A stretch of DNA of 64,000 bases from JAGOPY01 sp964619555 (GTDB lineage Bacteria; Bacteroidota; Bacteroidia; Bacteroidales; JAGOPY01). Both the position numbers and the translations under genes were made by a program. The DNA is taken from the NCBI GenBank assembly GCA_964619555.1, contig CAZUDV010000018.1:1-64000 (forward strand). The letters run 5' to 3'. The first letter of the stretch is position 1. Each line of letters opens with the position of its first letter. Positions 18,143-26,461 of this stretch are shown one piece after another. The notes beneath the pieces are model-generated. The model saw only the letters and a program-made list of their open reading frames with translations. It was not told the DNA's origin and did not search any database.

Positions 18143-19234
18143 TCAGGTGTTTTTAAAGAAAGGGATCTTGACGATCTTCGCCTTCAGGAGCTTATCGCGC
18201 ACCCGGATAAAGATTTCGCTGTCGATGGCTGCATAGGCTGTTTCAACATATCCCATACCGATTGCGATCTTTAAAGAAGGCGACATGGTTCCGGACGTTA
18301 CTTCTCCTACCACTTTTCCGTTTACGTCGCAGATCTCGTAGTGCTGCCGCGGGATGCCTTTATCTACCATTTCAAATCCCCGTAGCATCTTACCAACCCC
18401 CTCGGCCTTCTGTTTTTCGATGTGGGGCCGGTTGATAAAATCGTTACCCGGAACGAACTTGGTGATCCAACCCAGGCCGGCCTCGATCGGGGAAGTAGTG
18501 TCATTGATGTCGTTGCCATAGAGGCAGAATCCCATTTCCAGCCGCAAAGTGTCCCTGGCAGCCAGGCCGATGGGTTTGATTCCGTATTCAGCGCCTGCTT
18601 CCATCACAGCCTGCATTATTTCAGGCCCTTTTTCATTAGGGAAATAGATCTCGAACCCGCCTGCCCCGGTGTATCCTGTGCAGGAAAGAATGACGTCCTT
18701 TACCCCTGCGACGGTGGTCTTTTTGAAAGTATAATATGGAATAGTGCCGAGATCGGTGTCAGTAAGCTTCTGAATGGTTTTCTGAGCCAGCGGCCCCTGG
18801 ATGGCCAGTTGTGAAGTTTCGCCTGAAGCATTGTAAATATCAGCCCCATGAATATTATGGCTGGTCACCCAGGCCCAGTCCTTGTCGATGTTGGCAGCAT
18901 TGACTACTAATAGATAGGTTTCTGCATTTACCCGGTAGACAAGCAGATCATCCACAATCCCGCCCAGTTCGTTGGGAAAGCAGGTATACTGGACCTTGCC
19001 GTTTTCCAGTCTGGCCACATCATTGGAAGTCAGGCGCTGCACAAGTTCAAAGGCTTTCGGCCCCCGGATCCAGAATTCGCCCATGTGGGAAACGTCAAAG
19101 ACTCCGACGCCCTTGCGCACCGTTTCGTGTTCGGCATTGACACCCTCAAATTGCACCGGCATGATATACCCGGCAAACTCAACCATCTTCCCTCCATTCG
19201 CTACGTGGAAGTCGTAAAAAGCAGTTTTTTTCAT
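18143..19234 (-). CDS. gcvT: aminomethyltransferase (glycine cleavage T-protein)
   Basis: The T-protein of the glycine cleavage system transfers the aminomethyl carbon from the lipoyl H-protein to tetrahydrofolate. The protein from ATG 19234 is 363 residues, typical for GcvT, and runs through the family blocks GGKMVEFAGYIMPVQFEG, VFDVSHMGEF, LAIQGPLAQ, SCTGYTGAGGFEIYF and LAARDTLRLEMGFCLYG. The TTG at 19246 lies upstream in frame but ATG is preferred. No gcvH or gcvP is in the window. Confidence 0.96.
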   Translation of the reverse strand: MKKTAFYDFHVANGGKMVEFAGYIMPVQFEGVNAEHETVRKGVGVFDVSHMGEFWIRGPKAFELVQRLTSNDVARLENGKVQYTCFPNELGGIVDDLLVYRVNAETYLLVVNAANIDKDWAWVTSHNIHGADIYNASGETSQLAIQGPLAQKTIQKLTDTDLGTIPYYTFKKTTVAGVKDVILSCTGYTGAGGFEIYFPNEKGPEIMQAVMEAGAEYGIKPIGLAARDTLRLEMGFCLYGNDINDTTSPIEAGLGWITKFVPGNDFINRPHIEKQKAEGVGKMLRGFEMVDKGIPRQHYEICDVNGKVVGEVTSGTMSPSLKIAIGMGYVETAYAAIDSEIFIRVRDKLLKAKIVKIPFFKNT

Positions 19235-19346
19235 TTTAATTGACAATCTTAATTATTTTGGATAAATGAAGTTGAAAATTTAACCTTGATCATTAATTTT
19301 TCCCCGTTCACCATTGTCCCCCTAACAACCCACCAACCATTAAAAA

Positions 19347-19409
19347 TTAAACACTAAACATTAAACACTAAACATTAAACATTAAACACTAAACACTAAA
19401 CATTAAACA
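19347..19409. repeat. heptamer tandem repeat, 9 copies of YTAAACA
   Basis: Nine perfect contiguous heptamers read YTAAACA, where the only variable base is the first pyrimidine (order T C T C T T C C T). The array ends at 19409, directly next to the nusB stop codon (complement of 19410-19412). It fills most of the space between nusB and gcvT, both on the minus strand, so it is transcribed if they form one operon. Confidence 0.95.
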
Positions 19410-20378
19410 CTATTCCATCAACCCTCTTCCCATCTTATGGATCTTGCCATCGGCCTTAAGTTTGACCACGAGCTTATCGAGAATGCCATTGATAAACAAT
19501 TTGCTTTTAGCAGAGCTGTATGATTTCGATATCTCGATATACTCGTTGATGGTAACCTTTATCGGAATGGACGGGAAGATCATCAGTTCCGTCAATGCCA
19601 TTTTCATAATGATGATATCCATCAGGGCAATGCGGTCCAGTTCCCAGTTAGCGGCCTGTTCCTCGATCATTTTTTCGTTTTCCTGGCTTCGCAGGATACT
19701 GTACCGGAAAAGTTTCAGCATGAACTGCCTGTCCTCGTCGGGTTCATCCTCGTCGCCTTCCGATTTGTACAGCCCCGGCAAAGGATAGTCGTTTCCCCAG
19801 TGTTCCCGGAAGAGTTTGATGGTCTTGATCAGCATAATGATCGATGTATCGAAATCCTCATCTGACCAGAAGATGCTCTTGTCTTCATAAAAACCACGCA
19901 GGTTCTCGAATTCCGGGAGGAGTTCCATCACGAGATAAGCGATGATTTCCTTATCGTCCTGGTAAGAGGCAGAAGGCTTTTTCATGTAGTCCACGTATTC
20001 CCCGCTTTGCCTGATCTCATTGTAAAACTTAAGGAAAAGATTGCTCTCGTCGGCCCAGTTGATCTTTAATTTTTCCTTCCACCGGATGTAATCCTTGTTT
20101 TCGCTGATCTGCCTGATAAAGGCATTACTTACGAAACGCATGTTCGGATTTTTTTCCTCTTCAGTCGGGTAGAATTTTTTCCGGGCCTCTTCAATCCGGT
20201 TAAAGGCAAAATCTATGAGTTTTACCAGGAAAGAAAGCTGGTATATATAGAGTTCATAGAGTTTTTCAGTGCTCTTGATCAGTTGCTTCTCCCCGTCGGC
20301 GATGTCATGTCCATCCGACTGGAAAAATGCGTACAAAGCCTGTAAGACTTTGATCCTGAGATGCCTCCTGCTCAACAT
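19410..20378 (-). CDS. nusB: transcription antitermination protein NusB (long form)
   Basis: NusB acts with NusE in rRNA antitermination. At 322 residues it is about twice the length of E. coli NusB; this long form is normal in Bacteroidota. The N-terminus MLSRRHLRIKVLQALYAFFQSD and the C-terminal half (about residues 200-310, with NWELDRIALMDIIIMKMALTELMIFPSIPIKVTINEYIE) match the family core. The middle carries an acidic insertion. A perfect -7 box lies 31 nt upstream. Confidence 0.93.
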   Translation of the reverse strand: MLSRRHLRIKVLQALYAFFQSDGHDIADGEKQLIKSTEKLYELYIYQLSFLVKLIDFAFNRIEEARKKFYPTEEEKNPNMRFVSNAFIRQISENKDYIRWKEKLKINWADESNLFLKFYNEIRQSGEYVDYMKKPSASYQDDKEIIAYLVMELLPEFENLRGFYEDKSIFWSDEDFDTSIIMLIKTIKLFREHWGNDYPLPGLYKSEGDEDEPDEDRQFMLKLFRYSILRSQENEKMIEEQAANWELDRIALMDIIIMKMALTELMIFPSIPIKVTINEYIEISKSYSSAKSKLFINGILDKLVVKLKADGKIHKMGRGLME

Positions 20379-20409
20379 GTTTCTGAACGCAGATTTTAGT
20401 GTTTCGAAG

Positions 20410-20417
20410 CAAAGATA
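20410..20417 (-). promoter_or_regulatory. promoter -7 box for nusB
   Basis: On the minus strand this reads TATCTTTG, a perfect TAnnTTTG match, 31 nt upstream of the nusB ATG. The 11-bp repeat array begins 12 nt further upstream and would overlap the -33 region. Confidence 0.6.
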
Positions 20418-20429
20418 GGAATTTAAGTG

Positions 20430-20494
20430 ATACAGTGGTTATACGGTGGTTATACAACCTTATGACAACTGTATGACAACTGCATTACAACCGT
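20430..20494. repeat. array of 11-bp units between divergent promoters
   Basis: Two units ATACRGTGGTT (20430-20440, 20441-20451), a 10-bp unit ATACAACCTT (20452-20461), and three units ATGACAACTGT, ATGACAACTGC, ATTACAACCGT (20462-20494) follow each other without gaps. The left pair is roughly the inverse complement of the right set. The 11-bp step places every unit on nearly the same helix face. The array fills the gap between the nusB and PUR-gene promoters. Confidence 0.85.
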
Positions 20495-20509
20495 ATTACT
20501 TTTTTTATA

Positions 20510-20517
20510 TAAATTTG
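20510..20517 (+). promoter_or_regulatory. promoter -7 box for the PUR-family gene
   Basis: TAAATTTG is a perfect TAnnTTTG match, 37 nt before the ATG at 20554. The 11-bp array ends 16 nt upstream, over the expected -33 position. Confidence 0.6.
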
Positions 20518-20553
20518 TGCCCTTGTCGAAGGTTTCATTAATCGGTAAAGAAG

Positions 20554-20916
20554 ATGGAAGAGTTTGAAAACAAGGAGAACAGAAAAGAAGAAGTATTTTC
20601 AAGGGTAATCCGTGCAGGAAAAAGAACATACTTCTTTGATGTGAAAGCGACCCGTGCAGGTGAGAATTACCTGACGATCACGGAAAGTAAACGGCGATTT
20701 GACAACGAACATGGCAAGTTTTTCTATGAAAAGCACAAAATTTTCCTCTACCGGGAAGATTTTGAAAAATTCATGACCGGCCTGAACCAGGTGATGCATT
20801 TCGTTGAAACCGGCGAAAAACCGGAAGGAATTGCGGAAGAAGGAATCCATGAAGATGAGGTCCGCAGTGACCTGGATTTCGAAGATCTGGGCCCCTCGGG
20901 CGACCTGGATCGCTAA
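20554..20916 (+). CDS. PUR family DNA/RNA-binding protein (DUF3276)
   Basis: A 120-residue protein of the PUR-alpha/DUF3276 family, small nucleic-acid-binding proteins common in Bacteroidota and Borrelia. The PUR repeat spans about residues 10-85 (EVFSRVIRAGKRTYFFDVKATRAGENYLTITESKR...FEKFMTGLNQVM). The tail (86-120) is acidic and probably disordered. Its target is unknown. It stands alone between the repeat array and parA. Confidence 0.92.
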   Translation: MEEFENKENRKEEVFSRVIRAGKRTYFFDVKATRAGENYLTITESKRRFDNEHGKFFYEKHKIFLYREDFEKFMTGLNQVMHFVETGEKPEGIAEEGIHEDEVRSDLDFEDLGPSGDLDR

Positions 20917-21029
20917 CCCGGCTATTTCTTTTTTAATCGATTCATCTCATGCTCTGCCTTTTAGTCTAAGGCGGTTGATCAGTTAATAAATTATCATAAT
21001 TCTCACCGGAAAACTGCTGATATAAATAG

Positions 21030-21037
21030 TATTTTTG
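21030..21037 (+). promoter_or_regulatory. promoter -7 box for parAB
   Basis: TATTTTTG, a perfect TAnnTTTG match, is 28 nt before the parA ATG at 21065. It overlaps the upstream in-frame TTG at 21035, which rules that codon out as a start. Confidence 0.6.
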
Positions 21038-21064
21038 CCCGGTGATCATACTAAAAAATCCAAC

Positions 21065-21880
21065 ATGGGCAAGGTAATCGCATTGGCAAATCAAAAAGGA
21101 GGAGTTGGGAAAACTACTACGGCGATCAACCTTGGGGCCAGTTTTGCTATACTGGAACATAAAACCCTGCTGCTGGACGCCGATCCCCAGGCCAATGCCA
21201 CATCGGGTGTGGGTTTTGACCCAAAGAATGTCAAAACCAGCATCTACGAATGTATCATTGATGACCTGGATCCGAATAATATCATCCTGAACACCTCGAC
21301 TCCTAACCTTGACCTGCTTCCCGCCCATATTGACCTGGTCGGGGCGGAGATAGAAATGATCAACCTGCCCAACAGGGAACGTATGATGCGGAAAGTGATC
21401 CAGCGGATCAAGGACCAGTATGATTTTATCCTGATCGACTGCTCCCCTTCCCTTGGGCTCGTAACCGTCAATGCCCTCACCGCAGCCGATTCGGTCATCA
21501 TACCGGTCCAATGTGAATACTTTGCCCTGGAAGGCCTGGGCAAATTGCTCAATACCATCAAGATCGTCCAAACCCGGCTCAACCCCGAACTGGATATTGA
21601 GGGCATTCTCCTGACCATGTTCGATATACGGCTCCGGCTCTCGAAACAAGTAGTGGAAGAGGTCAAGACCCATTTTCAGCAGATGGTATTCGACACGATC
21701 ATCCATCGAAATACCAGGCTGAGCGAAGCACCCAGTTTCGGGGAAACAGTGATCATGCATGACGCAACCAGCGTAGGGGCCATCAATTACCTTAACCTGG
21801 CCAGGGAAATCCTGCAGAAAAACGGTATGACAAACCTGAGCGAAGCCGATAAAACAATCGAAAGCATCAATGACATCTAA
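21065..21880 (+). CDS. parA: chromosome partitioning ATPase ParA/Soj
   Basis: A 271-residue ParA-family ATPase for chromosome segregation. The deviant Walker A KGGVGKTTTAINLG is near residue 10, the Walker B region IDCSPSLGLVTVNAL near 125, and the LDADPQANAT block follows the first strand. ATG 21065 (MGKVIALANQ) is the start. The 3' end overlaps parB by 11 bp. No parS site (TGTTTCACGTGAAACA-like) was found in the window. Confidence 0.96.
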   Translation: MGKVIALANQKGGVGKTTTAINLGASFAILEHKTLLLDADPQANATSGVGFDPKNVKTSIYECIIDDLDPNNIILNTSTPNLDLLPAHIDLVGAEIEMINLPNRERMMRKVIQRIKDQYDFILIDCSPSLGLVTVNALTAADSVIIPVQCEYFALEGLGKLLNTIKIVQTRLNPELDIEGILLTMFDIRLRLSKQVVEEVKTHFQQMVFDTIIHRNTRLSEAPSFGETVIMHDATSVGAINYLNLAREILQKNGMTNLSEADKTIESINDI

Positions 21881-22757
21881 GAAAAAAGCGCTGGGCCGGG
21901 GCCTGGATGCCATCCTCCAAAGCCCGGACACCGACATTACATCCAAGGATATTTCCGGGAATTATGTTGCCGGAGCCATCGCTAATATTGCATTGGCCAG
22001 GATTGATGCCAATCCTTTCCAGCCCAGGACCGATTTCGAAGAGGAAAGTCTCCAGGAGCTGGCCCGCTCCATTAAAGAACAGGGTATCATCCAGCCACTA
22101 ACGGTCAGGAAACTGGGTTATGACCATTATCAGCTCATCTCCGGCGAACGCAGGATGAAAGCTGCCGCTATGGCGGGGCTGAAAGAAGTTCCGTGCTATA
22201 TCCGGGTGGCAAATGATGAGCAAATGCTGGAACTGGCGCTGATTGAAAACATTCACCGGAAAGACCTCAATGCACTTGAAATCGCCATCAGCTACCAGCG
22301 TTTGATCGATGAACTCAATCTGAAACAGGAAGAGGTCAGCCAAAAGGTCGGCAAGGACAGGGCTACCGTGGCGAATTATATCCGGCTGCTAAAACTGCCG
22401 CCGGAGGTACAGTATGCCCTTCGGTTCGACCAGATATCCATGGGACATGCCCGTGCCCTGATCTCCATCTCCGATACGGAAAAACAACTCAAAGCCCTGC
22501 TAAAAATTGTCGAAAAAGGTCTATCTGTAAGGGAAGCGGAGAAACTGGCCCGGGAAATCCTGGAGCCCCCTGTGCATAAATCCAGGGAAGAATTCAACCT
22601 GCCGGAAAATCTCGAGCCCCCCTTTGCCAGCCTGAAAGATAAGCTCGGTGCGGATATTTCAATCAAACGCAATACTATAGGCAAAGGGACTATCGTTATT
22701 AAGTTTGCCTCCGACAAAGAGTTGGATCGGTTACTCAATATTCTGAATAAAGATTAG
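21870..22757 (+). CDS. parB: chromosome partitioning protein ParB/Spo0J
   Basis: A 295-residue parS-binding CTPase/clamp protein. The N-terminus KKALGRGLDAIL is typical. The ParB/Srx domain (about residues 38-130) carries the GERRM(K)AA box that binds CTP, and ENIHRKDLNALE follows. The KorB/HTH region is about 140-200 (VGKDRATVANYIRLLKLP, ISMGHARALISI) and the dimerisation domain is C-terminal. It overlaps parA by 11 bp and is followed by the DUF5683 gene. Confidence 0.96.
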   Translation: MTSKKKALGRGLDAILQSPDTDITSKDISGNYVAGAIANIALARIDANPFQPRTDFEEESLQELARSIKEQGIIQPLTVRKLGYDHYQLISGERRMKAAAMAGLKEVPCYIRVANDEQMLELALIENIHRKDLNALEIAISYQRLIDELNLKQEEVSQKVGKDRATVANYIRLLKLPPEVQYALRFDQISMGHARALISISDTEKQLKALLKIVEKGLSVREAEKLAREILEPPVHKSREEFNLPENLEPPFASLKDKLGADISIKRNTIGKGTIVIKFASDKELDRLLNILNKD

Positions 22758-22816
22758 TTCTGTACCCTGTGAGGGATTTTTTACAGCGGTCAAAGGTCCG
22801 TGGCCCGCAGACGGCA

Positions 22817-23431
22817 ATGAACCACCTAAGATCAGCGATCGGCAGCAGACGATCGGATGCACCGGTGATTTCCTTTGCCGCCTGTTTGCTAGCAATGATC
22901 CTGATGGGCCCTGCCATTCCGGTCAAGGGTTTTTCGCAGGACAAGAATAATACGAAGTCGGAAGAACCCAAACCACATTCCATCAGCAAAGCGGCCGTAT
23001 ATTCGGCCGTCCTGCCCGGCCTGGGGCAGGCCTATAACCGAAAATACTGGAAAATACCCATCATTTATGCCGGATTCGGAGTTATTGGATATTTCGTCAT
23101 CTCCAATAACAAAGAATACAGGCAATACAATGAAGCATACATTTACCAGGCAAACGGGGAAACGTATCCAATCGATAATCCTTATGTGGGAAGGTACACG
23201 CTTACCCAGCTCGAAGATGCGATGGATTACTACAGGCGAAACCGGGATCTTTCCTATATCATTGGGGGGGTCTGGTATGTGGCCAATATCCTGGAAGCAT
23301 ACGTGGATGCCCATTTCTTCGAATACGACATAAGCGAAGACCTGACCATGAAGATCAGTCCTGCCGTCTCGCCCTTGCCGATGGCCAGGCAGCAGTCGGC
23401 TCCGGGTATTAAAATCTCACTGAAATTCTGA
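22817..23431 (+). CDS. DUF5683 family membrane protein
   Basis: A protein with an N-terminal signal or anchor (PVISFAACLLAMILMGPAI) and the family core HSISKAAVYSAVLPGLGQAYNRKYWKIPIIYAGFGVIGYF, with one or two membrane helices. DUF5683 is conserved in Bacteroidota between parB and dapB; its function is unknown. ATG 22817 gives 204 residues; the GTG at 22769 would add 16 basic residues before the signal. An uninterrupted G7 run (23264-23270) lies within the reading frame. Confidence 0.88.
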   Translation: MNHLRSAIGSRRSDAPVISFAACLLAMILMGPAIPVKGFSQDKNNTKSEEPKPHSISKAAVYSAVLPGLGQAYNRKYWKIPIIYAGFGVIGYFVISNNKEYRQYNEAYIYQANGETYPIDNPYVGRYTLTQLEDAMDYYRRNRDLSYIIGGVWYVANILEAYVDAHFFEYDISEDLTMKISPAVSPLPMARQQSAPGIKISLKF

Positions 23432-23434
23432 AAT

Positions 23435-24157
23435 ATGAGGATCGTACTGTCCGGATACGGAAAAATGGGCAAGGTGGTGGAAAAAACAGCCATCCTGAGA
23501 GGTCACGAGATCGCCTTTGTGGTCGACCAGCCGGAGCATTGGGAAATCCTGGATCCAGCCATTTGCAAAGGTTGCACCCTCATCGACTTCAGCCTCCCGG
23601 CCGTTGCTGTGTCAAATATAAGGAAAGGCTTCGACCTGGGAATGCCCGTCGTTATTGGCACAACGGGATGGAATGACCAACTGGAGACCGTCAGAGAATG
23701 GGTCAGGGAAGAGGGAAAAACCCTGTTCTACGCCGCTAATTTCAGCATTGGCGTGAACCTGGTATTCGAAATAACAAAGGCCGTGGCAGGTATGATGGAC
23801 AGGTTCCCGGATTACAACATCTCCATAGAAGAGACCCATCATGTCCATAAAGTTGATGCTCCCAGCGGAACGGCCATAAAATTGGCGGAGATCATTTTAA
23901 AAGAATTAAGGCGGAAACATGGATGGGTCAATTACGAGACCGCCTCGGCGGATGAACTCGGGGTCATTTCGTTCAGGGAGGATGAGGTGGTCGGGATCCA
24001 TAGGATTATCTGCGAATCCCTATCGGACAAGATCATACTGACCCATGAGGCCAAAGACAGGACCGGCCTGGCTACCGGTGCCGTTATGGCCGCAGAATGG
24101 ATCCAGGGCAAAACCGGGTTCTTTGAAATGAATGACCTGCTTGTTGCAGGCACTTAG
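23435..24157 (+). CDS. dapB: 4-hydroxy-tetrahydrodipicolinate reductase
   Basis: Catalyses the NAD(P)H reduction step of lysine and meso-diaminopimelate synthesis. The short Bacteroidota form (240 residues) has the nucleotide-binding SGYGKMGK at residues 5-12, and the substrate and catalytic block EETHHVHKVDAPSGTAIKLAE near 130-150. It starts 3 bp after the DUF5683 gene and lies just before lepB. Confidence 0.96.
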   Translation: MRIVLSGYGKMGKVVEKTAILRGHEIAFVVDQPEHWEILDPAICKGCTLIDFSLPAVAVSNIRKGFDLGMPVVIGTTGWNDQLETVREWVREEGKTLFYAANFSIGVNLVFEITKAVAGMMDRFPDYNISIEETHHVHKVDAPSGTAIKLAEIILKELRRKHGWVNYETASADELGVISFREDEVVGIHRIICESLSDKIILTHEAKDRTGLATGAVMAAEWIQGKTGFFEMNDLLVAGT

Positions 24158-24211
24158 GGCAGTTAACAAAAATTAACAGAGCTGTTTAACTATCTATTGC
24201 TGTAAATTCGT

Positions 24212-24219
24212 TACTTTCG
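24212..24219 (+). promoter_or_regulatory. probable -7 box for lepB
   Basis: TACTTTCG matches TAnnTTTG at seven of eight positions and lies 18 nt before the lepB ATG. A second seven-of-eight match, TAAATTCG, is at 24203-24210. Confidence 0.35.
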
Positions 24220-24237
24220 CAGGAAATTTTATCCCAC

Positions 24238-25752
24238 ATGAGTTTTTTCCTCATCCTTTCCATTATCTTCTTTATTGCTTGTGTCATAGGCCTTTATAAA
24301 ATTTTCGAAAAGGCAGGTTATCCCGGCTGGAATGCCCTGGTACCGTTTTACAACTTTTACATCTGGCTCAAGATCATTAAAAAACCCCTCTGGTGGTACA
24401 TTTTCCTGCTGATTCCATTCATCAATGTCTTCACGATATTGATCATGATCGTGGAGATCTTGAAGTGCTTTAACAAATTTGGCCTTGGAGCACAGGCACT
24501 GGGGGTTATCTTTCCCTTTGCCTACCTTCCCTACCTGGGATTCTCGGAAAAGGAAAAATATGTGGATCCATCCAAACGACCGGTAATTAAAAAAACCTGG
24601 ATCCGTGAATGGGTGGATGCCATCATCTTTGCTGTCATTGCTGCCACCATCATCAGGACCTTCCTGATCGAAGCTTATACCATTCCAACCCCATCCATGG
24701 AAAAGACACTGCTGGTGGGGGATTTTCTTTTTGTGAGTAAAATGAGTTACGGACCGCGCAACCCGATGACCCCGCTGGCCTTTCCATTCGTTCATCATAC
24801 CCTTCCCCTGACAACTGAAACAAAATCATACCTGGAATGGATCAAACTGCCTTATTACCGCTTTCCGGGTTTTGGCGAAGTGAAAAGAAACGATGCGGTG
24901 GTTTTCAATTACCCCGATGGGGATACGCTATCGCTCAAATTCCAGAGCAACCGCAGTTACTATTCACTGGTCCGGGAATTCGGATGGAAAAACGTAAACA
25001 GCAATCCGGCTAAATTTGGTAAGATTACCGCCCGGCCGGTGGATAAAAGGGAAAATTATATCAAACGCTGTGTGGCTGTGGCTGGAGATACCCTTCAGAT
25101 CATTGACCATCAGGTGTATATCAATAGCGTACCCGCTTCGAATCCGGGCATTCTGCAATATCAATACATCGTTAAGGCCGGTGCGAACCAGCTAAATCCC
25201 CGCCTTATGGATGAACTCGGCGTAACGGATAAGGTCTGGCCTATCGGACCGGGTGAATTTGTGGTCACACTGACCGATCAGGCAGCTGCCAGGCTGGCCA
25301 CTATCAGGGGCATTGAAGGAGTTACCCGCCTGACCGAAACCCCTGGAAAATGGGACCAGGAAACATTTCCCTACTCGGAAAAATATCCCTGGAACAGGGA
25401 TAACTACGGCCCTCTCGTTATTCCAAAAGCCGGAGCAACCGTGCAGTTGACAACGGACAACCTGCCGCTTTACGAAAGAGTGATCCGGAATTATGAACTG
25501 AATGACCTGGCGGTGCGCGACGGCAAAATCTACATCAACGGGCAGGAATCCGGCAGTTATACGTTTAAAATGAACTACTACTGGATGATGGGGGATAACC
25601 GCCACAATTCAGCCGATTCCCGGTACTGGGGTTATGTGCCTGAAGATCATGTGGTGGGTAAAGCTGTTTTCGTTTGGTTTTCGCTCGATAAGAATAAATC
25701 CTTCATGGATGGAAGGATCCGCTGGAACAAGCTGTTCCGGGTGGTTCAATGA
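24238..25752 (+). CDS. lepB: signal peptidase I with N-terminal DUF5684-like domain
   Basis: A membrane serine protease that removes Sec/Tat signal peptides. At 504 residues it is long. The first 110 residues form a DUF5684-like membrane domain with three helices (FFLILSIIFFIACVIGLYKIF, WWYIFLLIPFINVFTILIMI). The peptidase follows: the Ser nucleophile lies in PTPSMEKTLLVGD near residue 157, Lys in YIKRCVAVAGD near 277, and GDNRHNSADSRYWG near 450. A large insertion between them is typical of Bacteroidota LepB. Confidence 0.94.
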   Translation: MSFFLILSIIFFIACVIGLYKIFEKAGYPGWNALVPFYNFYIWLKIIKKPLWWYIFLLIPFINVFTILIMIVEILKCFNKFGLGAQALGVIFPFAYLPYLGFSEKEKYVDPSKRPVIKKTWIREWVDAIIFAVIAATIIRTFLIEAYTIPTPSMEKTLLVGDFLFVSKMSYGPRNPMTPLAFPFVHHTLPLTTETKSYLEWIKLPYYRFPGFGEVKRNDAVVFNYPDGDTLSLKFQSNRSYYSLVREFGWKNVNSNPAKFGKITARPVDKRENYIKRCVAVAGDTLQIIDHQVYINSVPASNPGILQYQYIVKAGANQLNPRLMDELGVTDKVWPIGPGEFVVTLTDQAAARLATIRGIEGVTRLTETPGKWDQETFPYSEKYPWNRDNYGPLVIPKAGATVQLTTDNLPLYERVIRNYELNDLAVRDGKIYINGQESGSYTFKMNYYWMMGDNRHNSADSRYWGYVPEDHVVGKAVFVWFSLDKNKSFMDGRIRWNKLFRVVQ

Positions 25753-25792
25753 TTTATAAATTCATCAACCAATTAACACTAATACTATAATT

Positions 25793-26461
25793 ATGAAAAA
25801 GCCTCTAATCGTTAGTTTCCTTTTGTCAGCCATTTTCCTCTTCTCTTCCTTTATGGCTTCAGCCAAGGAATTTAAAGGTGTGATCACATACAAGGTCACC
25901 ATTTCCGGAAGCGGAGTTACGGAAGAAATGAAGAATATGATGCCCAAGACCATGATCATGTCCATCAAGGGCAACAAAGCCAGGACCGAGATGACCATGA
26001 TGATGGGCAAAACCGTTTCGATCACGGATGGCGATGCTAAAACCAATACCACGCTCATGGATATGATGGGCCAGAAAATTGCCGTTCAGTCGACATCTGA
26101 AGAAATAGCCAAGGAAATTGAAAAATCTCCTAAAACCACCGTCAACATAACCGGTGAAACAAAGGATATCCTGGGTTATACGTGCAAGAAAGCCATCATT
26201 ACCTTTGAAGAGGAAGATCTGGAAATCATTGTTTATTATACGGATGAGCTTGGCTCGCAGGCATTGAATTTCGATAATCCGCAGTTCAAGGATATCGATG
26301 GCGTGATGCTGGAGTTTGAAATCCCCAATGAGCAGTTCAGCATGCAGTTCACAGCTTCCTCAATAGAAAAGACCAATGTGGATGACAGCGCTTTCACCAT
26401 CCCGGAAGGATACCAGGTGAAAACCAAAGAAGAAATGCAGGGCATGTTCGGAGGATTTTAA
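25793..26461 (+). CDS. DUF4412 secreted protein
   Basis: A 222-residue protein with a signal peptide (SFLLSAIFLFSSFMASAK). It continues with a beta-rich DUF4412-type domain (EFKGVITYKVTISG ... IKGNKARTEM ... ILGYTCKKAIITF), unusually rich in Met in the first half. DUF4412 proteins are periplasmic or outer-membrane proteins of unknown function. The stop codon is directly followed by the ftsK ATG (no gap). Confidence 0.85.
   Translation: MKKPLIVSFLLSAIFLFSSFMASAKEFKGVITYKVTISGSGVTEEMKNMMPKTMIMSIKGNKARTEMTMMMGKTVSITDGDAKTNTTLMDMMGQKIAVQSTSEEIAKEIEKSPKTTVNITGETKDILGYTCKKAIITFEEEDLEIIVYYTDELGSQALNFDNPQFKDIDGVMLEFEIPNEQFSMQFTASSIEKTNVDDSAFTIPEGYQVKTKEEMQGMFGGF

Noticed and set aside
20966..21946. 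326-codon minus-strand ORF opposite parA
   Set aside because: It is the antisense shadow of parA and the start of parB, with no domain or codon pattern of its own.
20920..22760. parS site near parAB
   Set aside because: No TGTTTCACGTGAAACA-like 16-mer was seen; CACGTG cores seen elsewhere in the window lack the palindromic flanks.
23264..23270. G7 run in the DUF5683 gene as a frameshift site
   Set aside because: The reading frame is intact across it and the protein continues with normal family sequence.
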